A stretch of DNA of 64,000 bases from Clostridia bacterium. Its GTDB lineage: Bacteria > Bacillota_A > Clostridia > Oscillospirales > Acutalibacteraceae. The notes under the pieces were generated by a model, which saw only the letters and a program-made list of their open reading frames with translations, was not told the DNA's origin and ran no database searches. The stretch covers positions 1 through 64,000 of the forward strand of contig JAFSFH010000002.1 of NCBI GenBank assembly GCA_017435305.1, given 5' to 3'. Below, piece after piece: positions 33,816 through 43,105 of this stretch. The position numbers and the translations under genes are program-made. How positions within the stretch are numbered: the first letter of the stretch is position 1; each line of letters begins with the position of its first letter.

Positions 33816-36179
33816 ATGTATCGCGTAAACAAACGAGACGGAAAAATTACAGATTTTAACATTGCCAAGATCTCTGACGCCATCAAAAAGGCTTTTGATG
33901 CCTGCCAGCGTCAGTATAACGATAACATCATTGATTTTCTGGCACTAAAGGTCACCTCCGACTTTGAGCCCAAGATCGAGAACGGTTTTGTGGCGGTGGA
34001 GGACATTCAGGACAGCGTGGAGACCGTGCTGGTGCAGGCCGGCTATGCCGACGTGGCCAAGGCGTACATTCTGTACCGCCGTCAGCGGGAGAAATTGCGC
34101 AACCTGAGCACCACCATGCTGGACTATAAGGATCTGGTGGACAACTATCTGCAGATCAACGACTGGCGCGTCAAGGAGAATTCCACCGTCACCTATTCGG
34201 TGGGCGGTCTGATCCTGTCCAACTCCGGCGCCATCACCGCCAACTACTGGCTGAGCGAGATCTACGACGACGAGATCGCCAACGCCCACAAGAGCGGCGA
34301 CATCCACCTGCACGACCTGTCCATGCTCACCGGCTATTGCGCCGGTTGGTCGCTGAAGCAGCTCATCCAGGAGGGTATGGGCGGCATCCCCGGCAAGATC
34401 ACCTCGTCCCCCGCCAGCCACCTGTCCACCCTGTGCAACCAGATGGTCAACTTCCTGGGCATTATGCAGAATGAGTGGGCGGGCGCCCAGGCCTTCTCCT
34501 CCTTCGATACCTATCTGGCTCCCTTTGTTAAGGTGGATAACCTGTCCCAGAAAGAGGTCAAGCAGTGCATCCAGTCCTTCGTCTACGGCGTGAACACCCC
34601 CAGCCGCTGGGGTACCCAGGCGCCCTTCTCCAACATCACGCTGGACTGGACCGTCCCCAAGGATATGGAGAATATGCCTGCCATCGTGGGCGGCAAGGAG
34701 ATGGATTTCACCTACGGTGACTGCGTGGACGAGATGCGGATGGTGAACAAGGCCTTCATCGAGATCATGATCGAGGGCGACGCCAACGGCCGCGGCTTCC
34801 AGTATCCCATCCCCACCTATTCCATCACCCGCGACTTTGACTGGTCCGAGACCGAGAACAACAAACTGCTGTTCGAGATGACCGCCAAGTACGGCACCCC
34901 CTATTTCTCCAACTACATCAACTCCGATATGGAGCCCTCCGACGTGCGCTCTATGTGCTGCCGTCTGCGTCTGGACCTGCGCGAACTGCGCAAGAAATCC
35001 GGCGGCTTCTTCGGCTCCGGTGAGTCCACCGGCTCGGTGGGCGTGGTCACCATCAACCTGCCCCGCATCGCCTATCTGGCGCAGGATGAGGAGGACTTCT
35101 ACAACCGTCTGGACAAGCTGATGGACATCGCCGCCCGCTCTCTGAAGGTGAAGCGTACCGTCATCACCAAGCTGCTGGACAACGGTCTGTACCCCTATAC
35201 CAAGCGGTATCTGGGCACCTTTGACAACCACTTCTCCACCATCGGTCTGATCGGTATGAACGAGGTGGGTCTCAATGCCAACTGGCTGCGCGCCGATATG
35301 ACCAACGAAAAGACCCAGGCCTTTGCCAAGGACGTGCTCAACCATATGCGCGAGCGTCTGTCCGACTATCAGGAGATGTACGGCGACCTGTACAACCTGG
35401 AGGCTACCCCCGCCGAGTCCACCACCTATCGCTTCGCCAAGCACGATAAGAAGCACTATCCCGACATCATCACCGCCAACGAGAACGGCACCCCCTATTA
35501 CACCAACTCCAGCCACCTGCCGGTGGGCTATACCGAGGACATCTTCACCGCTCTGGACGTTCAGGACGAGCTGCAGACCCTCTACACCTCCGGCACCGTG
35601 TTCCACGCCTTCCTGGGCGAGAAGCTGCCGGATTGGAAGGCGGCGGCCTCGCTGGTGCGTAAGATCGCGGAGAACTACCGTCTGCCCTATTACACCATGT
35701 CCCCCACCTATTCCGTCTGTGCCGAGCACGGCTATCTGGCGGGCGAGCAGTATACCTGCCCCCACTGCGGTAAGGAGGCGGAGGTGTACAGCCGTATCAC
35801 CGGCTACTACCGTCCCGTGAAGAACTGGAACGACGGCAAGACCCAGGAGTTCAAGGACCGCGCTGAGTACAACGTGGCCACCTCCGTGCTGACCCACGAG
35901 GGACCCAAGCCGCTGGCTCAGGAGTGCGACTGCAACAATTCCGCGCTGGCGGACGGCGTGTACCTGTTCGCCACCGCCACCTGCCCCAACTGTAAGATCG
36001 CTATGCCCATGCTGGATAAGGCGGGCGTGGCGTACGTGAAGCTGTTGGCAGAGGAGAACGCCGAGCTGGTGACCGCCCTGGGCATCAAGCAGGCTCCCAC
36101 CCTGGTGGTGATCGCCGGCGGCGCCGCCGACAAGTTCGTGGGCGTCTCCGAGATTAAAAAGTACATCCAGTCTCTGTAA
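33816..36179 (+). CDS. nrdD: anaerobic ribonucleotide reductase with thioredoxin-like tail
   Basis: This 787-residue class III reductase has an N-terminal ATP cone (RVNKRDGKITDFNIAKI, 1-95), the catalytic barrel, a zinc site (CAEHG...CPHCG) and the glycyl radical loop RITGYYRP near residue 662. It makes dNTPs without oxygen. After this, residues about 708-787 form an extra thioredoxin/glutaredoxin-like domain (YLFATATCPNCK, CxxC; QAPTLVVIAGG). The tail could hand electrons to the active site, and the TrxB-like gene next door could reduce it; both are inference. AGAGAGGGAG precedes the ATG. Confidence 0.94.
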   Translation: MYRVNKRDGKITDFNIAKISDAIKKAFDACQRQYNDNIIDFLALKVTSDFEPKIENGFVAVEDIQDSVETVLVQAGYADVAKAYILYRRQREKLRNLSTTMLDYKDLVDNYLQINDWRVKENSTVTYSVGGLILSNSGAITANYWLSEIYDDEIANAHKSGDIHLHDLSMLTGYCAGWSLKQLIQEGMGGIPGKITSSPASHLSTLCNQMVNFLGIMQNEWAGAQAFSSFDTYLAPFVKVDNLSQKEVKQCIQSFVYGVNTPSRWGTQAPFSNITLDWTVPKDMENMPAIVGGKEMDFTYGDCVDEMRMVNKAFIEIMIEGDANGRGFQYPIPTYSITRDFDWSETENNKLLFEMTAKYGTPYFSNYINSDMEPSDVRSMCCRLRLDLRELRKKSGGFFGSGESTGSVGVVTINLPRIAYLAQDEEDFYNRLDKLMDIAARSLKVKRTVITKLLDNGLYPYTKRYLGTFDNHFSTIGLIGMNEVGLNANWLRADMTNEKTQAFAKDVLNHMRERLSDYQEMYGDLYNLEATPAESTTYRFAKHDKKHYPDIITANENGTPYYTNSSHLPVGYTEDIFTALDVQDELQTLYTSGTVFHAFLGEKLPDWKAAASLVRKIAENYRLPYYTMSPTYSVCAEHGYLAGEQYTCPHCGKEAEVYSRITGYYRPVKNWNDGKTQEFKDRAEYNVATSVLTHEGPKPLAQECDCNNSALADGVYLFATATCPNCKIAMPMLDKAGVAYVKLLAEENAELVTALGIKQAPTLVVIAGGAADKFVGVSEIKKYIQSL

Positions 36180-36288
36180 TACGTATTACCCGCAGGGTGG
36201 GCGACACTGCCCACCCTGCTTTGCTTGTCCAAACCAACAGCCATTACTCATTCCTCATTACTCATTACTAATTTACGAGGTAACAACT

Positions 36289-37200
36289 ATGCACGATATC
36301 ATCATCATCGGCGCGGGCCCTGCGGGGCTCACCGCCGCCATCTACGCCCGTCGGGCGAATAAGACCGTCCTGCTGCTGGAAAAGGGCGCCTTCGGCGGTC
36401 AGATCACCTTTTCCCCCAAGGTGGAGAACTACCCCGGCTTTGACTCTCTCTCCGGCACCGAGCTGGCGGATCATTTCGTGGAGCAGGCGCTGGGGCAGGG
36501 GGCGGACGTGGAGATCGAGACGGTCACCGGTATCCGCGACTGCGGCGAATACAAGGTGGTGTCCACCGAGGACGGCAACGACTACCAAGCCCGCGCGGTG
36601 ATCATTGCCGCCGGCGCCAAGCATCGCCATTTGGGTCTGCCCAATGAGGATATCCATCTGGGCGAGGGCATTTCCTTCTGTGCCGTGTGCGACGGCGCTT
36701 TTTATAAGGATAAGACGGTGGCGCTGGTGGGCGGCGGCAATTCCGCCCTGCAGGAGGCCATCCTGCTGTCCGAGACCTGCAAGCAGGTGACGGTGGTGCA
36801 GAACTTGGACTATCTCACCGGTGAGCAGGCGTTGCAGGACATCCTTGCCAAGCGGGACAACGTTCAGGTGCTGCTGGGCACCGTGGTGGAGGCTTTGCCC
36901 GCCACCGCCCCGCTGGATCGGGTCACCCTGCGTCGGGTGGCGGACGACACCACCTACGAGCTGGCGGTGGACGGTTTGTTCGTGGCCATTGGGTTAGAGC
37001 CGGAGAACGCGCCCTTTGAGAGCGTGGTGGCGCTGAACGAATGGGGCTACGTGGACGCGGGGGAGGACTGCCTGACCCGCACCCCCGGCGTGTTTGTGGC
37101 AGGTGACTGCCGCAGTAAGACGGTGCGCCAGGTGACCACCGCCACCGGCGACGGCGCCGTAGCCGCCATCGCCGCCTGCCGCTACATCGACAGCCTGTAA
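36289..37200 (+). CDS. trxB: thioredoxin reductase-like flavoprotein
   Basis: This 303-residue protein has the FAD motif IIIGAGPAGLTAA, the redox pair CAVC near residue 135, a second Rossmann motif VGGGNSALQEA and the C-terminal GVFVAGDCR. It matches low-molecular-weight thioredoxin reductase. Position after nrdD, whose tail has CxxC, suggests it supplies electrons for deoxyribonucleotide synthesis. The NAD(P) motif lacks the usual HRR after strand 2 (QNLDYLTG instead), so it may not use NADPH in the standard way. Terminator at 37205. Confidence 0.88.
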   Translation: MHDIIIIGAGPAGLTAAIYARRANKTVLLLEKGAFGGQITFSPKVENYPGFDSLSGTELADHFVEQALGQGADVEIETVTGIRDCGEYKVVSTEDGNDYQARAVIIAAGAKHRHLGLPNEDIHLGEGISFCAVCDGAFYKDKTVALVGGGNSALQEAILLSETCKQVTVVQNLDYLTGEQALQDILAKRDNVQVLLGTVVEALPATAPLDRVTLRRVADDTTYELAVDGLFVAIGLEPENAPFESVVALNEWGYVDAGEDCLTRTPGVFVAGDCRSKTVRQVTTATGDGAVAAIAACRYIDSL

Positions 37201-37204
37201 AAAA

Positions 37205-37233
37205 CAACCCCCGCCGATGGGCGGGGGTTTTCC
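37205..37233 (+). terminator. terminator of nrd-trxB operon
   Basis: AACCCCCGCC pairs with GGCGGGGGTT around GATG/GC, with T-rich sequence after it. Confidence 0.85.
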
Positions 37234-37263
37234 GTTTCCTCCCCGTTCTCGACAACATACCTC

Positions 37264-37292
37264 TTGCATAACCCAGCACAATGTGTTATAAT
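37264..37292 (+). promoter_or_regulatory. promoter of citrate synthase gene
   Basis: TTGCAT (37264-37269) and TATAAT (37287-37292) are 17 bp apart, 50 bp upstream of the ATG. Confidence 0.82.
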
Positions 37293-37342
37293 GCTTTAAA
37301 CTGGTAAAAATTTTCTTTGTCACAAGAAGTGAGGTGTCCCTT

Positions 37343-38713
37343 ATGAAACGTTCTTATTCTGAAATCACACCATATATCGCTCAGCTGGCTCAGGCCTCCA
37401 CCGAGCGCAACCATATCGTGCCGGAGATGTATACCCAGCACCAAGTCAACCGCGGTCTGCGGGATATGAACGGTCGCGGCGTGGTCACCGGTCTCACCGA
37501 GGTGTCCACCGTCAACGCCAAGCGTATGGGCGAGGACGGACAGCTCCATACCATCCCCGGCGAATTGTTCTACCGCGGCTATAACGTCAAGGATCTGGTG
37601 GCGGGGTTCCGTCGGGATAATCGCTTCGGCTTCGAGGAGACGGTGTATCTGCTGCTGTTCTCCGAGCTGCCGGACGAGGGCGAATTGTTCCGATTCCGCC
37701 GCGAGCTGGCCAAGTGCCGCAGCCTGCCCACCTCCTTTGTCCGCGATATGATCCTCAAGGCGCCCGGTCGGGATATGATGAACATCCTGTCCCGCTGCGT
37801 GCTGGCGCTGTACGCCTACGATGAGAATCCCGACGACATTTCGGTGGCCAACGTGCTGCGTCAGTGTCTGCAGCTGATCTCCATATTCCCCATGCTGGCG
37901 GTGTACAGCTATCAGTCCTTCCAGCACTATCATCAGGACAAGAGCCTGTTTATCCACCTGCCCCGTCCCGAGTATTCCACCGCCGAGAACATCCTGCACC
38001 TGCTCCGCGAGGACAGCAAGTTCACTCTCCTGGAGGCACGGGTGCTGGATCTGGCGCTGGTGCTGCACGCCGAGCACGGCGGCGGTAACAACTCCACCTT
38101 CACCACCCGCGTGGTCACCTCCTCCGGCACCGATACCTATTCGGCGGTGGCGGCGGCACTGGGCAGTCTGAAGGGGCCCCGTCACGGCGGTGCCAACATC
38201 AAGGTGGTGCGGATGTTCGACGATATGAAGGCCACCATCGATACCACCGACGATAACCAGATTCGGGATTATCTCTGCCGTCTGCTGGACAAGAATGCCT
38301 TTGACCGCACCGGTCTTATCTACGGTATGGGTCACGCCATCTACTCCGTATCCGACCCCCGCGCCGAGGTGCTCAAGGAGTGCGCCCAGATGCTGGCGGC
38401 GGAAAAGGGCTGCGACGAGGAGTTCGCTCTGTATGAGAAGGTGGCGCAGTACGCCCCCGAGATCATCGCCGAAAAGCGGAAGATGTATAAGGGCGTCAGC
38501 CCCAACGTGGACTTTTACTCCGGTCTTATTTATCGGATGCTGGATCTGCCCGGCGAGCTGTTCACCCCCATCTTCGCGGTGGCGCGTATTGCCGGTTGGT
38601 CCGCTCACCGCATCGAGGAGATTCAGAACGCGGGCAAGATCATCCGTCCCGCCTATATCTCGGTCAAGGAGGATCGGGAGTACATCCCCATGGGCGAACG
38701 TCTGATCGAGTGA
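37343..38713 (+). CDS. citrate synthase
   Basis: This 456-residue citrate/2-methylcitrate synthase family protein has LHAEHGGGNNSTFTTRVV, GPRHGGAN, GMGHAIY and a C-terminal AGWSAHRIEEI, placing the catalytic His residues of the type II fold. It condenses acetyl-CoA and oxaloacetate, feeding a partial TCA branch for glutamate. It is longer than E. coli GltA by about 30 residues, with an N-terminal extension. ATG 37343 follows GAGG with 8-nt spacing. Confidence 0.92.
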   Translation: MKRSYSEITPYIAQLAQASTERNHIVPEMYTQHQVNRGLRDMNGRGVVTGLTEVSTVNAKRMGEDGQLHTIPGELFYRGYNVKDLVAGFRRDNRFGFEETVYLLLFSELPDEGELFRFRRELAKCRSLPTSFVRDMILKAPGRDMMNILSRCVLALYAYDENPDDISVANVLRQCLQLISIFPMLAVYSYQSFQHYHQDKSLFIHLPRPEYSTAENILHLLREDSKFTLLEARVLDLALVLHAEHGGGNNSTFTTRVVTSSGTDTYSAVAAALGSLKGPRHGGANIKVVRMFDDMKATIDTTDDNQIRDYLCRLLDKNAFDRTGLIYGMGHAIYSVSDPRAEVLKECAQMLAAEKGCDEEFALYEKVAQYAPEIIAEKRKMYKGVSPNVDFYSGLIYRMLDLPGELFTPIFAVARIAGWSAHRIEEIQNAGKIIRPAYISVKEDREYIPMGERLIE

Positions 38714-38723
38714 TAACACCATA

Positions 38724-38759
38724 ATAAAAACCGCTACCCGTCAGGGTAGCGGTTTTTTT
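38724..38759 (+). terminator. terminator of citrate synthase gene
   Basis: ACCGCTACCC pairs with GGGTAGCGGT around GTCA, followed by T7. The same stem recurs at 40366. Confidence 0.9.
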
Positions 38760-38775
38760 CGCGGTTGGATAGGGT

Positions 38776-38895
38776 AAAGGCTCCCTCTCCGAGGGAGCTG
38801 TCAGCCGTTAGGCTGACTGAGGGAGTCATGTGCGCAGACACTCCCTCCGTCACAACTATCGTCGTGCCACCTCCCTCAAGGAGGGAGGCTTTTAT
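38776..38895. repeat. two short palindromic repeats
   Basis: GGCTCCCTC...GAGGGAGCTG with an internal CAGCC/GGCTG stem, then CTCCCTCCGTC...GTGCCACCTCCCTC...GAGGGAGG. Both belong to the dispersed family. The rest of 38760-39092 holds only the sigma-factor promoter region (TATAAT near 38981). Confidence 0.75.
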
Positions 38896-39092
38896 CACAC
38901 CATCTTTCCTGCTTGACCCTTATATCACCGGCGGGCATGCTCATCTTGCCAAAGACTACTTTTCTTTTTTTAAAAATCTGCTATAATGGGTGGGAGTTTT
39001 TTCACATTTGTGCGTTTAATAGGTGAAAGGGTTATGGAGACGGCTTCAGTGTCCCATCCAAATCAAATGCCTTTTCGAGAGGAGGGTTGCCG

Positions 39093-39653
39093 ATGGATAA
39101 CGGTGCCTGTAGCTACCGCCGTTACCTGGATGGTGACGATCAAGGAATTGCCGAAATCGTAGAGGAATTTCGCGTGCGTCTTATGCTGTATCTCAACGGC
39201 TTCGTCGGCAATTACTCCGTTGCAGAGGAGCTCACTGAAGAAACCTTTTTCCGTCTGATTACCAAAAAACCGCGCTTCAGCGGCCGGAGCAGCTTTTACT
39301 CCTTTCTGTGCTCCATCGGTCGCAACGTGGCGGTGGACCATCTCCGAAAGCACGGGCGTATTGCCGCAACCCCCGTTGAGGAGATGGGCGATTATTTGGC
39401 AGACGGCGAGGAGCTGGAGCGGGTGTATCTGCGTAAGGAGCGCAACGTCATCCTGTATCGCGCGATGCAGGATCTGGCGGTGGATTACCGCGCGGTGCTG
39501 TGGCTGTCCTTTTTTGAAGGATTGTCCAACAGAGAGGTGGCCACAGCGCTGGGCAAGAGCGAGCGGCAGGTGAAGAATCTGCTGTATCGAGCCAAACAAT
39601 CACTGAAAATAAAACTAGAGAAAGAAGGGTTTGCTTATGAAAACATCGGATGA
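39093..39653 (+). CDS. ECF-type RNA polymerase sigma factor
   Basis: This 186-residue protein has sigma region 2 (YSVAEELTEETFFRLITKKP, then FLCSIGRNVAVDHLRKH) and region 4 HTH (LSNREVATALGKSERQVKNL followed by LYRAKQSLK), with no region 3. Its stop overlaps the next gene, whose product has one membrane helix, the usual sigma/membrane-partner pairing. GAGGAGGG precedes ATG 39093. The regulon is unknown. Confidence 0.9.
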   Translation: MDNGACSYRRYLDGDDQGIAEIVEEFRVRLMLYLNGFVGNYSVAEELTEETFFRLITKKPRFSGRSSFYSFLCSIGRNVAVDHLRKHGRIAATPVEEMGDYLADGEELERVYLRKERNVILYRAMQDLAVDYRAVLWLSFFEGLSNREVATALGKSERQVKNLLYRAKQSLKIKLEKEGFAYENIG

Positions 39654-40335
39654 AATGGTGAGCAGCCTGTTGGAGCGTCGGGACGCCTACGTGACCCGAC
39701 AGAAGCAGAAGCGCCGCGCCGCTATGAAGATTGCGTCGGCGACCTGTGCCTTTGCGCTGGTGGCGCTGGGCGCCTTCGGCGTGGCTAAGTCCGGCTGGCT
39801 GACCCCCGACACCCCGTTGGTGGACGATCCGGCAGTGACCGCCCCCATCACCAAGCCAACGGAGGATAACGGCCCCGGCATCGGCGGTGACGGTGATGAT
39901 GAGTGCGCGGTGCATAATTTGTATTATCATAGGACAGTTTCCATATTCCGAGGTGAGCGGTTAGATGCTTTCCTTGCCCACTTGGGTGAGGATCGAAATC
40001 CCGAAGACGTCAACATCGTCAATATTGTCGAATACTGTGATATTTCCAGAGAGGAGTTTATCGCCGCGTATAACGGTATGTGGACGGAGGAAAATCTGGA
40101 CGAGATCGCCTGGAATCACGGAAACGGATGCCCCTATACCAAAAACCAGTTCCTGGACGCCATCTACGGTGACGATCCGGAGCTGACTGCTTGGGTGTTT
40201 GCACCGTGTTCTACCTGGCCTATGGCGAGCGAGTGGGATTTGTTGGGTGAAGAGGGTTTAGTTCCCGAAGAATGGCCGCCTGAGGGTTATGGCTTTGGTG
40301 AAACATTGCCGGAAATGGAAGAGACCGAGGAATAA
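39637..40335 (+). CDS. membrane-anchored partner of ECF sigma factor
   Basis: This 232-residue protein has a charged cytoplasmic N-terminus (about 1-30, KTSDEMVSSLLERRDAYV), one membrane helix (ASATCAFALVALGAFGVAK) and an acidic extracytoplasmic domain (ADGERLDAFL-like, HLGEDRNPEDVNIVNIVEYC). The start lies 17 bp inside the sigma gene. A role as anti-sigma factor or sensor is inferred from context; no zinc-anti-sigma motif is visible. The C-terminal half is not recognised. Confidence 0.75.
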   Translation: MKTSDEMVSSLLERRDAYVTRQKQKRRAAMKIASATCAFALVALGAFGVAKSGWLTPDTPLVDDPAVTAPITKPTEDNGPGIGGDGDDECAVHNLYYHRTVSIFRGERLDAFLAHLGEDRNPEDVNIVNIVEYCDISREEFIAAYNGMWTEENLDEIAWNHGNGCPYTKNQFLDAIYGDDPELTAWVFAPCSTWPMASEWDLLGEEGLVPEEWPPEGYGFGETLPEMEETEE

Positions 40336-40365
40336 ACCCGTCAACGAATCATGTCGCAAGGAATA

Positions 40366-40403
40366 ATAAAAAAACCGCTACCCGTCAGGGTAGCGGTTTT
40401 TTC
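40366..40403 (+). terminator. terminator of sigma operon
   Basis: It is the same ACCGCTACCC stem as at 38724, with A run before and T6 after. Confidence 0.9.
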
Positions 40404-40429
40404 GTGTTGCGTCAAAAGAGCGCAGAACC

Positions 40430-40735
40430 TCTTGCCTCCCCTTGTCAGGGGAGGTGGTTTTGCCGCCGGCAAAACCGGAGGGGTAGTCAGACATAGGGCG
40501 ATATGCCGCATCCGTGGCATAGAATCCCCCACCGCCCTTCGGGCGGAGCCCCCTTTAGGCAAGGGGGCCTTGGAGCGAGCGCACGTTTCCCCTTGCCTCC
40601 CTCTGACGAGGGAGGTGCCGAGCGATAGCGAGGCGGAGGGAGAGAAAAAGAGCAAGGTTTAACGGTTCGTTATCTCTCCCCCAGTCTTTTTGCCTGCGGC
40701 AAAAATCCAGCCCCCTCGTCAGAGGGGGCCAAGAG
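40430..40735. repeat. cluster of four short palindromic repeats
   Basis: There are four GC-rich elements in a row and no gene. At 40434-40488 is GCCTCCCC...GGGGAGG with a TTTTGCCG/CGGCAAAA stem. At 40527-40571 is the CACCGCCC/GGGCGG element with CCCCCTTTAGGCAAGGGGG. At 40593-40650 is GCCTCCCTC/GAGGGAGG with an inverse partner. At 40678-40730 is a TTTTTGCC/GGCAAAAA stem with CCCCCTCGTCAGAGGGGG. It separates the sigma operon from the convergent his operon. Confidence 0.8.
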
Positions 40736-40751
40736 TAATCGCCGCGAGACC

Positions 40752-41399
40752 TTACACCATCTTTTCCTGCTTGACCTTTTTATCGATCACGTGGCGGGAG
40801 GCCAGCTCGCGGTGGATGTCCTCCAGGCTGATGCCCATCTGGATCATCAGCACCATCACGTGATAGGCAAGGTCGGCGATCTCATACACCGTTTCGGCCT
40901 TGTCGTCCGACTTGGCGCCGATGATCACCTCGGTGCATTCCTCGCCCACCTTCTTGAGGATCTTATCCAGACCTTTCTCAAAGAGATAGGTGGTGTAGCT
41001 GCCTTCCTTGGGGGTCTCCTTACGACCCACCAGCATCTCCATCAGCGCATCCAGAGAGAATTCCTGCCGCTCGTCGCTCTCCCAGATAGGATTGTGGAAG
41101 CAGGTCTCCTCACCGGTGTGGCAGGCGGGACCGTCCTTGTCCACCACCACCACCAGCGCGTCCCCGTCGCAGTCGGCGGTGATGGATACGATGTGTTGGT
41201 AGTTGCCGCTGGTCTCGCCTTTGAGCCACAGCTCCTGACGGGAGCGGCTGTAGAAGCAGGTCAGCCCCTTCTCCATGGAGATCTGCAGACTCTCCTTGTT
41301 CATATAGGCCACGGTCAGCACCTTTTTGGTGATCGAATCCACCACCACGGCGGGGATCAGACCCTTGTCATCGAATTTCAAAGTGGTTACGTCAATCAT
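40752..41399 (-). CDS. hisIE: bifunctional phosphoribosyl-AMP cyclohydrolase/ATP pyrophosphatase
   Basis: This 215-residue protein has the HisI domain (about 1-112; CFYSRSRQELWLKGETSGN, DCDGDALVV, ACHTGEETCF with zinc Cys) and the HisE domain (about 118-215; GKK-type KVGEECTEVIIGAKSDD). It performs steps 2 and 3 of histidine synthesis. ATG 41399 fits GGAGAGGA. It is the last gene of the his operon; only repeat DNA follows. Confidence 0.95.
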   Translation of the reverse strand: MIDVTTLKFDDKGLIPAVVVDSITKKVLTVAYMNKESLQISMEKGLTCFYSRSRQELWLKGETSGNYQHIVSITADCDGDALVVVVDKDGPACHTGEETCFHNPIWESDERQEFSLDALMEMLVGRKETPKEGSYTTYLFEKGLDKILKKVGEECTEVIIGAKSDDKAETVYEIADLAYHVMVLMIQMGISLEDIHRELASRHVIDKKVKQEKMV

Positions 41400-41413
41400 A
41401 GTCGGTTCTCCTC

Positions 41414-42172
41414 TCACAGCCGCGCAGGGATGCCTGCCGCCGCCATTTGTTGTTTCAGGTCTTGGATAGACACCTCGCCGAAGTGGAAGATGCTGGCCGC
41501 CAGACCCGCATCCACCCCCGGCAGGGTGTTGAACAGAGTGATGAAATCCTGTATGTTGCCGGCGCCGCCGCTGGCGATGACCGGCACGCTGACCGCGTCG
41601 CACACCGCCTTTAGCATGGGCAGGTCAAAGCCGCCCTTGACGCCGTCGGTGTCGATGGAGTTGACCACCACCTCGCCGGCGCCGTTGCCGACACAGCGGC
41701 GGATCCACTCGATGGCCTCCATGCCGGTGTTCTCCCGTCCGCCCTTGGCGAAGATGCGGTACACGCCGTTCACCATCTTCACGTCGGCGGACAGCACCAC
41801 GCACTGGTCGCCGTACAGGCGGGCGGCCTCGGCGATGAGGTCGGGGTTGCGGATGGCGCCGGAATTGACGCTGACCTTGTCGGCGCCGCAGGACAGCACC
41901 CGCTCAAAGTCCGCCACCGTATTGATGCCGCCGCCCACCGTTAGGGGGATGAACACCTGCCGTGCGGTGTCCCGCAGGATGTCGGTGAACAGCGCCCGCC
42001 CCTCGGCGGAGGCGGTGATGTCGTAGAACACCAGCTCGTCCGCCCCGTTTTCGCTGTAATATTTCGCCAGTTCGATGGGGGAGTTGACGTCGGCCAGTCC
42101 CTCAAAATTAACCCCCTTGACCACCCGTCCGTCGCGGACGTCCAAGCAGGGAATAATGCGCTTTGTAATCAT
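41414..42172 (-). CDS. hisF: imidazole glycerol phosphate synthase cyclase subunit
   Basis: This 252-residue TIM barrel has CLDVRDGRVVKG (catalytic Asp) and SIDTDGVKGGFD (second catalytic Asp). With HisH it forms imidazole glycerol phosphate and AICAR. The start overlaps the hisA stop by 4 bp. Confidence 0.96.
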   Translation of the reverse strand: MITKRIIPCLDVRDGRVVKGVNFEGLADVNSPIELAKYYSENGADELVFYDITASAEGRALFTDILRDTARQVFIPLTVGGGINTVADFERVLSCGADKVSVNSGAIRNPDLIAEAARLYGDQCVVLSADVKMVNGVYRIFAKGGRENTGMEAIEWIRRCVGNGAGEVVVNSIDTDGVKGGFDLPMLKAVCDAVSVPVIASGGAGNIQDFITLFNTLPGVDAGLAASIFHFGEVSIQDLKQQMAAAGIPARL

Positions 42173-42885
42173 TGTACCACCTCGCAAGCGGTTTTTAAAT
42201 TGATGGCGCCGATATAATAGGCCTTGCCGATGATGGCGCCGTACAGCCCCGTGTCCGCCAGACGGGTCACGTCCTCCATGGAGGATACGCCGCCGCTGGC
42301 GACCAACTGCAGGGCGGGGAACTGGGCTTGCAGCTGTCGGTACAGGTCGTGGTTGGTGCCCTGCATGGCGCCGTCCTTGGAGATGTCGGTGACGATGAGG
42401 GTCTTCACACCGATGTCCTGCATCTGTTTGCAGAAGGTCACGGCGTCCAGGGTGGACTTTTCGGTCCAACCCTTTACCGCCACGTAGCCGTCCTTCAGGT
42501 CCACGCCCACGGCAATCTTGTCCCCGTAGGCGGCCACCGCCTCGCGGACAAAATCGGGATTCTCCACCGCGGCGGTGCCCAAGATGACGCGGTCCAACCC
42601 CGCGTCCATATAGGCTTTCACCACGTCCATATTCCGCACGCCGCCGCCGATCTCGCAGAAGAGCCCGCTCTCCTGCTTAATCCGCACCACGGTGTCCAGA
42701 TTAGGGGTCTCGCCGCTTTTGGCACCCTCCAAGTCCACGATATGAATGTGTTTTGCCCCCGCCGCGGCAAAGTCTTTTGCCACCGCGGTGGGGTCGTTGT
42801 TGTAGACGGTCAGTTGGTTGTAGTCGCCCTTATACAGGCGCACCGCCTTGCCCTCGTACAGGTCGATGGCAGGGAATAAAAACAT
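42169..42885 (-). CDS. hisA: ProFAR isomerase
   Basis: This 238-residue TIM barrel starts FLFPAIDLYEGKAVRLYKGD (general base Asp) and has VTDISKDGAMQG (general acid Asp). It carries out the Amadori rearrangement of step 4 and overlaps hisF by 4 bp. Confidence 0.96.
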   Translation of the reverse strand: MFLFPAIDLYEGKAVRLYKGDYNQLTVYNNDPTAVAKDFAAAGAKHIHIVDLEGAKSGETPNLDTVVRIKQESGLFCEIGGGVRNMDVVKAYMDAGLDRVILGTAAVENPDFVREAVAAYGDKIAVGVDLKDGYVAVKGWTEKSTLDAVTFCKQMQDIGVKTLIVTDISKDGAMQGTNHDLYRQLQAQFPALQLVASGGVSSMEDVTRLADTGLYGAIIGKAYYIGAINLKTACEVVQ

Positions 42886-42894
42886 AGAATCACC

Positions 42895-43092
42895 TTATTC
42901 TTCTTCAGTCACGGGGGTGACGATGGGGTTGCCCATAGCGTCCACCAGCACGGTCAGACCGCCGGAGTAGCCGCTGTTGGCATAGAGATAGTTGACGCCG
43001 GTCTGCTTATCCACCAGCACGTAGGCGCCGATGGTGAAGCCGCCCTGCTGCTCCTTGATGATAAAGCGCTTGTCTTTCTTTTCTTTTGCCAT
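42895..43092 (-). CDS. DUF6440-like small protein
   Basis: This 65-residue protein starts MAKEKKDKRFIIKEQQGGF and has VDKQTGVNYLYANSGYSGGL followed by TVLVD, the pattern of DUF6440-type proteins (function unknown). It lies between hisH and hisA with 13-bp and 9-bp gaps, so it is expressed with the his operon, although it is not a known histidine enzyme. The start at 43092 follows AGGAGTGT. Confidence 0.78.
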   Translation of the reverse strand: MAKEKKDKRFIIKEQQGGFTIGAYVLVDKQTGVNYLYANSGYSGGLTVLVDAMGNPIVTPVTEEE

Positions 43093-43105
43093 AATCATAC
43101 ACTCC

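Noticed and set aside
33945..35897. 650-codon minus-strand open frame
   Set aside because: Shadow of nrdD with the same low-complexity composition.
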